Assembly: GCA_023525975.1 (NCBI GenBank)
Contig: CM042035.1
Coordinates: 29,603,001 to 29,667,000 of the forward strand
Length of the DNA: 64,000 bases
Direction: 5' to 3'
Source: Smallanthus sonchifolius
Taxonomy: Eukaryota > Streptophyta > Magnoliopsida > Asterales > Asteraceae
The position numbers were made by a program, and so were the translations under genes. This document shows, one piece after another, positions 55,369-64,000 of the stretch (the stretch's first letter is position 1; each line of letters begins with the position of its first letter). A model generated the notes under the pieces. The model worked only from the letters and a program-made list of their open reading frames with translations, was not told where the DNA came from and did no database searches.

Positions 55369-55662
55369 ATATAGGGGAGAACCACTAAAAAAACCAATTT
55401 TAACCAATAATATAATAATATTTAATTTTTATTTTAGTTTATTTTTATTTTTTTATAAGAGTATCAATGTAATATTACACCTTTTTACCAAAAAATCATT
55501 TAAATATTAGCTTACGTATACGTAATCCATAGTGTTACGCATACGTAAACAGAAAACAAAAAAATTGCGGTTACGTATACGTAACCCATAGTATTACATA
55601 CTATTTTAGTGGTTTTTTTGGTTTTCGGCTAACTTTGTGGTTTTCTCTTGATCCTTCCACTA
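55369..55662. mobile_element. Small MITE with ACGTATACGT palindromes
   Basis: Flanked by (TA)n on both sides. Left AGGGGAGAACCACTAAAAAAA and, reversed, right AGTGGAAGGATCAAGAGAAA then ACCACAAAGTT are loosely inverted. Holds TTACGTATACGTAA twice. Confidence 0.55.
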
Positions 55663-55681
55663 TATATATATATATACATAC

Positions 55682-56922
55682 GGATTAGGTTCAGGTAAAA
55701 AGGATTCTAATTCTGAGAATGTTGAGAAAGATTTAGGGCCATTATATCAAATTGTAGAAAAGATTTAATGGTTGATATTAAATTATAGGAGAAAAAGTTG
55801 TTCGAAGGGTATTTTAGTCTTGGCCACTTTTGTCGATTTTTTATCAAGTTCCCCCTCATTTTAAAACGTTCATAACTTTTACATACGACGTTATTTTAAA
55901 AAAAAATACACCATAAAAACGAGCGTTTTTTATCTTTAAAACGAGTATAGTGTCGTTATAAACAAAAACGAATTTTTTTTACGTTTTTCAGCTCATTGTT
56001 TAATTAGTCAGGTCAATGTGTAATACAATTTTATTGTGTAATACAATTTCAATGTGTAATATAAGTTCATTATGTTATATGTATTTATCATTGTGTTTTA
56101 CGTTTCTCATCTCATTGTGTAATACCACGTCTGGTCATTGTGTAATATCTAGTCATTGTGTAATTAGTCAGGTCATTGTGTAATACAAGTTCATTGTGTA
56201 ATTAGTCAGGTCATTGTGTCATACAAGTTTATTGTGTAATTAGGCAGGTCATTGTGTAATACAAGTTCATTATGTAATTAGTCAGGTCAATGTGTAATAC
56301 AATTTTATTGTGTAATACAATTTCAATGTGTAATACAAGTTCATTGTGTTATATGTATTTATCATTGTGTTTTACGTTTTCCAACTCATTGTTTAATACC
56401 ACATCTAGTCATTGTGTAATTAGTCAGGTCATTGTGTAATACAAGTTCATTGTTTAATTAACCAGGTCATTATGTAATACAAGTTCATTGTGTAATTAGT
56501 CAGGTCAATGTGTAATACAATTTCATTGTGTAATACAAGTTCATTGTGTTATATGTATTTATCATTGTGTTTTACGTTTTCCAGCTCATTATGTAATTAG
56601 TCAGATCATTGGGTAATACAAGTTCATTATGTAATACCACGTTTGGTCATTGTGTGATATCTGGTCATTGTGTAATTAATCAGGTCATTGTGTAATTCAA
56701 GTTAATTGTGTAATACAAGTTAATTGTGTAATACCACTTCTGGTCATTGTGTAATATTTGGTAATTGTGTAATTAGTCAAGTCATTGTGTAATACAAGTT
56801 CATTGTGTAATACACAATGACTATTATGCTCTCCCTTTAAAAACAATAAAAGGACACATGTAAAGTCCAGAATCCTTCTTACCATTCTTATTTTTAAAAC
56901 TCTTTTTACTATAACCTAACCC
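55682..56922. mobile_element. MITE with CATTGTGTAATAC minisatellite
   Basis: Ends GGATTAGGTTCAGGTAAAAA and, reversed, GGGTTAGGTTATAGTAAAAA, each beside TATATACATAC. A conserved block (55795-55985) is homologous to 54640-54830 inverted and to 57085-57210. The core 55995-56815 is an array of TCATTGTGTAATACAAGTTC and TCATTGTGTAATTAGTCAGG units (about 40). Confidence 0.7.
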
Positions 56923-56934
56923 ATATACATACAT

Positions 56935-57290
56935 AGGGTAGGGATAATTTGTAAACCACATTTTCATGTGTAAACCAATTAACCTAATAGGAAAAAGACA
57001 CATAATATTTAGTTTCTTTTATTAAAAGTGTACTTTGGTAATTGTAACATTCTCCATATTTTTTTAATAATAAATATTCCACTAATTCAAATTTCCCCCC
57101 ATTTTTTAAACATTCATAACTTTTTAATAAAAAAATATTATTTTATAAAAATTACACCATTAAATAGAGCTTTTTTTATCTTTAATTCGACTATAGTCTT
57201 GCAAAAAAAATTTTGAACGTCAGTTATTACATGTATGTAACGAACAGTTACATACATGTAAATATAAACATAAATATACTTGTTTCAAGT
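56935..57290 (+). mobile_element. Partial MITE of the same TA-associated family
   Basis: After TACATACATA comes GGGTAGGGATAATTTGTAAACC; 57085-57210 carries the conserved TTCCCCCCATTTTTTAAAC-ATTCATAAC block. The right end is not found. 57290-57750 is AT-rich without a gene. Confidence 0.45.
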
Positions 57291-57850
57291 TTATCCCATT
57301 TTTTCAAAAAAAATCTCCCTTTTTAAAAGATTAATAACTTTTTATCCAAAACCCAAAAATAAATATGTTAATCTAACATGTTCATAAAAAAACCAAAACA
57401 AATAAATTCGTTCATTCAAAAAACTCATCACTTTGTTCATTAAAAAACCAAATTAATTTATTTTTGTTAAAAAAAACCAATAACTATGTTAATCTAATTA
57501 GTTTTCTTTAAACTAACTTCACCCTATTTATTTTAACTTTAATAAATTTTTGATATAATGTTATTTTTTAACAAATTAATTTTTTAGTTTATAGTTTTCT
57601 AATTATTTTTCTTTAAAATTTTTTAAAGATTTTCTTGTTAGTGATTTTTAGTTTTCCAATTACTAATTTTAATTCAATTTTTAGTTAAAAACCACAATGG
57701 TGCTTTGTAGTTTTCTAATTAGTTTTTTTTTATTTTTTTAAAAAATTTGTTAATATAGTTAGTGAAGAGACGTAAAAGCTCCACTTTGATAATAATTCCC
57801 GAATTCAATCAAGTACAAGTTTCTGGATCCCTTTCATCTATGAGATCACC

Positions 57851-57864
57851 TTCTATTTATAGAG
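57851..57864 (-). promoter_or_regulatory. TATA-like box on the minus strand
   Basis: CTCTATAAATAGAA read leftward, 350 bp from the opposed TATA at 58207. The DNA to its left (57760-57840) has no recognised gene. Confidence 0.35.
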
Positions 57865-58206
57865 TTTTACATTCTCTTTCCCCTAACCGTATGATAGTGA
57901 CAGCCTCTTTCTCATTGGTTCCTTCTTCTTGTGGGCCCTCATGGTGGTTAAGGAGTTTAGATTTCTTTCGTTTAGGCCCCTTATGTATGATCTTTTCATC
58001 ATACGTCGTCAAGTCCCCATAGTCAATTTGATTTTTCTTTATTTCTTCACAAAAAAAAATTAAGTTGACTATAAAGGCTTTCTTCAAAAATGAAGGGACT
58101 TAATGCGTGCGGGCAACGCTTCTTTCAAACCTTCCGCATGTCCCATCGATCAGTCTCATAGCCCTTTCTAGGGCGCCGCCATCCGTCCGCCTGTCTTCTC
58201 TTCCCG

Positions 58207-58216
58207 TCTATAAAGG
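58207..58216 (+). promoter_or_regulatory. TATA box of the Transposase_28-type gene
   Basis: TCTATAAAGG lies 125 bp before the ATG and is followed by a run of 14 Gs. Confidence 0.6.
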
Positions 58217-58331
58217 GGGGGGGGGGGGCAGGACATTGTTGCCTTTTACTCGTCTTCCATCTTACCTTCTTGATTTCTCCTGGAACCTTGTTTCTTTAAT
58301 TCCTTCCGATCCTATTTAAATCTTCCGACGA

Positions 58332-60806
58332 ATGGGTGATAACGCCGACGTAGCTTTGATCCCTATCAATTGGAGCGTGGAGCGCTTCGAGAGATTGAAA
58401 ACTTTGTACGGAATTCCTAATGATGTGGAACCCGAGTACCCCTCTCGAGGAGGCACGGCGACCAAACCTCCTCCTGGCAAGATTACTTTATATGCTGACT
58501 TTTTCTCAGAGGCTAATTTCAGAGTTTCTATCACCTCTTTTGTTATTGATCTCCTTCAGTTCTATAAAATTCACCTTTCCCAAGTTCACCCTCTTGGTAT
58601 GTGCCGTATTAGGCATTTCGAGTTCTGTTGTATCGCCTTGAAACAGGACCCTTCTGTCGCTATTTTTCATCATTTCTACAAGCTATATTTGAAAGATAGC
58701 TGGTTTTCTTTTTCTAAACGCCCCGGAGTGATTCCTTATGCCAAAGAGACCCCTCAGGGATTCCGGGTTGGAAAGAAAAGTTTTTCTATGTAAGTGTCCG
58801 GATAGTTCCTGCCAGCATGCAAATCCGGTCACTTCGATTGGCCGTGGTGGACATTCCCCCAAATCTGGATGCTTTTAAGAAAACTCCTGTTTTCTCTCTG
58901 TTGACCTCCCGTCCCGCTGACATTCAAGAGATTCCGGAACATGCCCTGGTCGGTGTTGGTATGAGCCGGAACTGGGGAAGACTTGATCGTCTCCCGATTT
59001 ATTCTGTGGGCAAAGAACGTAAGTGTATGTCGTCCTACATTTCTCTTTGATAGATGGCGTTTTCTCTTCTGTATATGTTATGCTTATGTGTTTTCCTTTT
59101 TTCATTTGCAGCAGTTGCTAGTTATTATGATGTTCTTTTTCCGGACTCCTTTAAGAACCTTACCCGGACATATTTGAGTGTGGGGCCGGGTGAAAAGAAT
59201 GTTCTTGAAGTCTTTCATGAGCGTTTCTTTTTCCCCCGTGCTAGTCTGCAAGAGGCTATGGATCTGGAGACTGGTTAGTTGATATGCAATGAATGGTTCA
59301 GTTGTTTCCTTTCTCTTTCTCCTGCTCCTTGTTCTAAGTTGATGCATTGTTTCAGGGAATCAAGAAGAAGAGCCTGAAGAGGTTCCAATAAGGAAGAAAG
59401 CTTCCGGGAGTGCTTCCGGAGAAAAAGTGCTCTCGCCTCAGAAGAAAAGGCGAAACTAACCGATGCTTATGCTGTCGGAAAGAAACCCCGGGAGCGAGTC
59501 CCGAAGGTGTGTATCCGTTCTGTTTTTTCTTTGTTGAGTGTAAAAAATAATTTTCCTGATATTCTCTTTTCGGTGATTTTTAGGTTTAAAAACTGGTGAA
59601 GGGGTTACTCCATCTTGCCCGATCATGCAGACAAACGAACCTGCTGTTAAAAACCCGGAGGTTCCTACTCTTCAACCTTTTGTCCCTAAGGTCATACCTT
59701 CCCCTGTTCCCAAGGACGTGCCGACAGTAACTCAGATCCCTCCTTGGGATAAAGGGAAAGGGAAAGAGAAGGCACCTGTGGGTACTGAGGAAGTTCACTC
59801 CCCCAAATCTTCTTATGTACATACGAGTCAATCTGACTTTAGAATGCCCACCCAATCCGAGCCTTGGACTCAGGCAGATTCTAAGTCTAAGCATGTTCCT
59901 AACTGGAATATTTTGCAGGGTGACTGTTTGACAGATCCCCACCTGTGCCGGACGTTCTTGTTGCAGGCTTTTCCCCCGGCCGAGCGACTACGCCACTCAA
60001 CCTGTTCCCCGGAAGTGCTATCCGATAGAGCTGCTTTGAGCTGGGTTGAGAGTATGGCGGTCATGCCCGAGATATGTCGGCAATGGGATGAGGGTCGCAG
60101 GGAAGTTGCCCATCTGAGGAAATCTTTGGCCCAAAAAATGAGGATGCGGGTAAGGTGCTGACGCTTACATAGGAGGTTAAGAAACTAGATTGGCAATTGA
60201 AGGAGAGGGATGCCGCTCACTTGAAAGCCCGAGCAGAGTTCACTGAGGCCTGTTCACGGACAAATAAAGAGCTTGAGAAACGTGCCCAAATTATCCGTGA
60301 AGCAAAGGTACGTTCCGAGGAGCTGGTATTTCAAGTGGCGGAGAAAGATGAGGAGTTGAGAGTGTCCCGGGGAAGGTTGGATATGTTGGAGGGAAAGGTG
60401 GTGTCTTTCGAGAAGGAGAAAGAGAGTTTTGAGGTGGAGAAGGCTAAAATGATGAAAGAATTATCTTTGTTGAAGGAGGATAGGAAGTGGTTGGTGGCGG
60501 AAGGGTTTTCCAGGGTGGTGGAGGCAGTCAGGGGCAGTGATGAGTTTATTGACGGGGTAGTTGGTTTGAATGGAGCTGCGGAAGCGGCGGGTTATCATGA
60601 TGGGCTAGTCGATGGGTTTCAAGCGGGGAAAACTGGTTTGTCTTTAGAGAGCCTCTCTGGCTGGAGCCCGGAAGCCCGAAACATACTTACTTAGAGGCAA
60701 GATGCCTTTGATACTATGGAGTTCCCTGTAGTAGGTACTCTTGCCTCTTTGGCTAATCAATCAGATCTTAGGGAGATCAGGGATGTCCTTACCATTGAAG
60801 ACTGAC
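58332..60806 (+). pseudogene. Transposase_28 ('putative gypsy type transposon') protein, decayed
   Basis: Starts MGDNADVALIPINWSVERFE; the region LKTLYGIPNDVEPEYPSRGG, YADFFSEANFRVSITSFVID, LLQFYKIHLSQVHPLGMCRI (58400-58620) fits the plant Transposase_28 domain. Exons as read: 58332-59019 (frameshift near 58760, where GWKEKFFYVSVRIVPASMQ continues), 59113-59272, 59355-59509, 59584-60160, then 60173-60806 with stops at 60170 and 60692. The last part is a coiled coil (ERDAAHLKARAEFTEACSRT..., VEKAKMMKELSLLKEDRKWL), ending DLREIRDVLTIED. Clear GT-AG borders (GTAAGT at 59020, TTTGCAG at 59112). Total near 700 residues. The molecular role of this transposon-associated family is not known; no LTR was found for this copy. 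Confidence 0.65.
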
Positions 60807-61001
60807 CCCTTTGTATTTTTATTTATCTTTTTTGGAGCCTGCGTGCTCTTTTACTTTTTGATACTGTAATCTTATTTTTGTATCTACTTATTTACCTTTG
60901 AATGCAAGTATCCTTTTTATGTCTTTCATCTGTGCTTTTAAGAATATTTGCAATTTGTACAAGCTTTGTTATCATGCTGATTGTCTTGATCTGGTTTTAT
61001 A

Positions 61002-62190
61002 CCGGACACGGGGTCCGGTCTTTATTCCCTATGCTTTATCCTTAAATATTTGCAAATCCGATCTTTTCATAGTGCCGGACACGTGGCCGAGTCTTTTATG
61101 GTGCCGGATATATTGATCCGGTTTTTTTAATGTGTTGGATTAAAATCCAATCCTCTTGGTGTCTGACACGTGGTCCGGTCTTTGATGGTGCCGGATACAT
61201 TGATCCGGTCTTTTTTAATGTTGGATTTTAATCCAATCTTCTTGGTGCCGGACACGTGGTCCGGTCTTTAATGGTGCCGGATACATTGATCCGGTCTTTT
61301 ATAATGTTGGATTTTAATCCAATCTTCTTGGTGTCGGACACGTGGTCCGGTCTTTGATGGTGCCGGATACATTGATCCGGTCTTTTTTAATGTTGGATTT
61401 TAATCCAATCTTCTTGGTGCCGGACACGTGGTCCGGTCTTTGATGGTGCCGGATACATTGATCCGGTCTTTTTTAATGTTGGATTTTAATCCAATCTTCT
61501 TGGTGCCGGACACGTGGTCCGGTCTTTGAGGGTGCCGAATACATTGATCCGGTCTTTTTTAATGTTGGATTTTAATCCAATCTTCTTGGTGCCGGACACG
61601 TGGTCCGGTCTTTGATGGTGCCGGATACATTGATCCAGTCTTTTTTAATGTTGGATTTTAATCCAATCTTCTTGGTGCCGGACACGTGGTCCGGTCTTTG
61701 ATGGTGTCAGATACATTGATCCGGTCTTTTTTAATGTTGGATTTTAATCCAATCCTCTTGGTGCCGGACACGTGGTCCGGTCTTTTAAGATGTTGGATTA
61801 AAATCCAATCTTTTCATGGTGCCGGACACGTGGTCCAGTCTTGGTGCCGGATACATTGATCCAGTCTTTTTTAATGTTGGATTTTAATCCAATCTTCTTG
61901 GTGCCGGACACGTGGTCCGGTCTTTGATGGTGCCGGATACATTGATCCGGTCTTTTTTAATGTTGGATTTTAATCCAATCCTCTTGGTGCCGGACACGTG
62001 GTCCGGTCTTTTAAAATGTTGGATTAAAATCCAATCTTTTCATGGTGCCGGACACGTGGTCCAGTCTTGGTGCCGGATACATTGATCCAGTCTTTTTTAA
62101 TGTTATTTTAATCCAATCTTCTTGGTGCCGGACACGTGGTCCGGTCTTTTAAGATGTTGGATTAAAATCCAATCTTTTCATTGTGCCGGA
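61002..62190 (+). repeat. Satellite array, 86 bp unit, G-box in each unit
   Basis: About 14 units of GGTGCCGGACACGTGGTCCG-GTCTTTGATGGTGCCGGATA-CATTGATCCGGTCTTTTTTA-ATGTTGGATTTTAATCCAAT-CTTCTT. Each has three inverted repeats (CCGGACacgtGGTCCGG, CCGGATacattGATCCGG, TTGGATtttAATCCAA). Left units (61002-61200) are diverged, central ones nearly identical, and three right ones shortened or with the inverted GGATTAAAATCC form. Ends where the LTR element begins. Confidence 0.92.
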
Positions 62191-63874
62191 TGATGTATTG
62201 CAAAATACATCCGTTTTACTATCTATTTTATTCCCACTTTGTGTTTGTTTTGCGTCGGTTTTCTTCTATAACCGCTTCTACTTAATATTTCTATATGTTT
62301 TGGTTGTTAGGTCACAAAGGAAGCGAATATGATTGAAAACGAATAAGAACGAATTTCCGGTTCGTGCGAGAGGGCTGTGGAGAAAAAAAAGAAACTTTCT
62401 GGATTTTTACCCATGTCGCGTAGCTCGACAGTTCTTGGAATTTCGTCGCGCTACGCGAGGAATGCAAAATGTCAGAATTGCCCTTTTTAAATGATTTTGT
62501 TAGGTCTATGGTCCTCGCGATACGCGAGGAATAAGCAAGGTCCCGTCGCGCTACGCGACGAGTTGTTTTTCGCAGAAAGTGTTTTAAAAGCCAAAAATTA
62601 GAAAACCCTAGAGGAAGAGAATCGAGGAGGACGATCTGGGAGCGGCTGGAGGCGACGAAAAGTGATGAAAAAGGGTGTTTTCAAGAGGAATCAAAGGTTG
62701 GGAAGGCATAGGATCGAAGAACCAAAGCATTGGATCAAAGATATCGGGTGTTCATCGTTCGGTTTACCTTGATTCTTTGTTTCTCTTTGATTTCTTGTTC
62801 TTCCTTTGTTATAAACAGATTATGAATTATATTTATATGATGTTTCTTGGCTAAACTTTTAGAACTACCTAGGTTTAGTTGAATACATATGTTTGACATT
62901 AGGTTTTATTCGGTTTTGGATAATTTGCATGTGATGAACTCATGATGTAACAAATTTGGTTTTGATCATTGGATGTGTATGCGTATTTAGTATTATCAAT
63001 TGAATGATTTTTCAGTCCTCGTGTGCTTTGATGAATGTCTTTCATATAATAGGTGCATGCTAGATCAATTGCCGTGTGTTTTTGATTATTGGATGGTTTG
63101 TTAGACGTAGTATTCCATAGGAATGAAATTCGTGAATTGGTAAATCTAAATATTCAACCAATCTTAATAGCTGTGAGGTGAGAGATTGTCGGTTTATCTT
63201 GTGTGTCTGATCGCTAGTTTAGAATCTTTGTGAGAAGGTCTGTCTAGTTTGTCGTTCACATCTTGTTTTCCGAATCCAATAGGAAATTCTTAGTTATCCC
63301 TTGCACTTATGTGTATTGAGACTTTCGCGCTGTGAGGTAGATTGTCTAGCGGATACTTCTTGAGTAGACTGGTTGACCTGTGAGGGGAACCCATCCAGCC
63401 GGTGGTTTAACGGCTTTTAGGTCTCTTAGTTGACAATCCTTGAGAAGGGTCGAGGGTGCTCTAGGTTTCCTTTGAGTTTAGTATTTTAAGATCCCGGTAT
63501 CACATCAGTTCCATTACCGATAGAACCTTCGTCAGACACGTGTAGGATTCGGGCCTAGGTAGTGCTTTCACCCTATCTGTTTTCGTTCCGTAGTTATTCT
63601 CACGCTAGTTTGTTTGTCCTCGTCTTTTCCTTTATTTTCTATAGTTTATTTCTCTCTTAAATAAAAGAAACCCCCCTTTTTGTAATTAGTTATCCTGCAT
63701 CTGAGTAAGTATTTCGCTGTACATACAGTGTCCGTAGGTTCGATACTCGGTCTTATCTATCTATTCTGCAAACGATTGGTACACTTGCCGTATTGTGCGC
63801 GTTAGTTTAGGTTTGTCCGTTTTGTTATAAATATTTGAACTTGTAGGTTTTTGCATATAGCAAGTTGCACACCA
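62191..63874 (+). repeat. LTR of a second element of the 12.95 kb family
   Basis: Starts TGATGTATTGCAAAATACAT and ends TTGCACACCA; roughly 80-85% identical by eye to the LTRs at 12953 and 18785, with the hairpin words GTCGCGCTACGCGA conserved (62445, 62545). Inserted in the satellite; CCGGA precedes it. 1684 bp. Confidence 0.85.
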
Positions 63875-63880
63875 AGTTTT

Positions 63881-64000
63881 TGGCGCCGTTGCCGGGGACA
63901 CTTGGCAATAGCGAAATTGGCTTAGATTTTAGGATTTGTATATATTTTCTTTTATTTGGGTGTTTTAGATTAGGTTGTATTTCTTTATTTTTCTCTTTAT
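63881..64000 (+). mobile_element. Primer site and start of the interior of that element
   Basis: TGGCGCCGTTGCCGGGGAC (63881-63899), six bases after the LTR end, then the untranslated leader. The window ends before any ORF, so whether this copy has pol cannot be seen. Confidence 0.8.

Noticed and set aside
61002..62190. CRISPR-like spacing of palindromic repeats
   Set aside because: The whole 86 bp unit repeats head to tail without unique spacers, and this is plant nuclear DNA; it is a satellite.

Overview
The window is nuclear DNA from a flowering plant, most likely an Asteraceae species (inferred from the repeat families and a UGT76-like pseudogene, not proven). It is AT-rich and consists almost entirely of nested, decaying transposable elements. 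Only one ordinary host gene looks intact: a short PPR-protein gene at about 44.7-46.3 kb. A UGT76-type glycosyltransferase pseudogene (24.9-33.8 kb) is broken by a Helitron fragment, a frameshift and a 7.4 kb Mutator-like element (MULE) lying inside its PSPG box.

Layout. 0-9.6 kb: decayed exons, two PIF/Harbinger elements (one a MITE with a GGT-rich core, one with a Myb/SANT-like ORF but no transposase), an LTR end, a Helitron end, a tRNA-derived SINE with a 15 bp target duplication, and a perfect 19 bp inverted repeat. 9.6-12.7 kb: Ty3/Gypsy-type LTR material. 12.95-20.48 kb: a complete, young LTR retrotransposon (ATGCA target duplications, about 1.7 kb LTRs, tRNA-Asp-type primer site) that encodes only Gag-protease and splits a foldback repeat. 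20.9-24.8 kb: MITEs, a hAT element and a degraded second copy of part of 2.7-7.7 kb. 26.07-33.46 kb: the MULE, with a dead MuDR-type transposase, one Ulp1-like protease that keeps its catalytic residues and one that has lost them. 33.98-35.60 kb: a second Harbinger element with a Myb/SANT ORF.

36.75-41.54 kb: a TIR element with 9 bp target duplications whose only recognisable gene is a reverse transcriptase with N-terminal zinc fingers and a C-terminal CCHC plus restriction-like-endonuclease signature, similar to R2-type non-LTR elements. It sits inside a Helitron copy. I consider this the most unusual object in the window. 42.0-43.1 kb: an L1-type LINE tail carrying a SINE. 43.84-44.66 kb: a non-autonomous MULE sharing the TIR of the 7.4 kb element. 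46.3-57.7 kb: mostly unassignable sequence, tandem duplications and a cluster of MITEs associated with TA repeats. 58.2-60.8 kb: a multi-exon Transposase_28-type pseudogene with a clear TATA box. 61.0-62.2 kb: an 86 bp satellite carrying a G-box in each unit. 62.19-64.0 kb: a second LTR of the 12.95 kb family, with its primer site, running off the window.

The genes form no pathway. The biology here is transposon ecology: autonomous-derived and non-autonomous partners (MULE, Harbinger, Gag-only LTR element) side by side, successive nested insertions, and captured or unusual coding modules. All coordinates, splice sites and motif calls were read by eye; no similarity search was possible.
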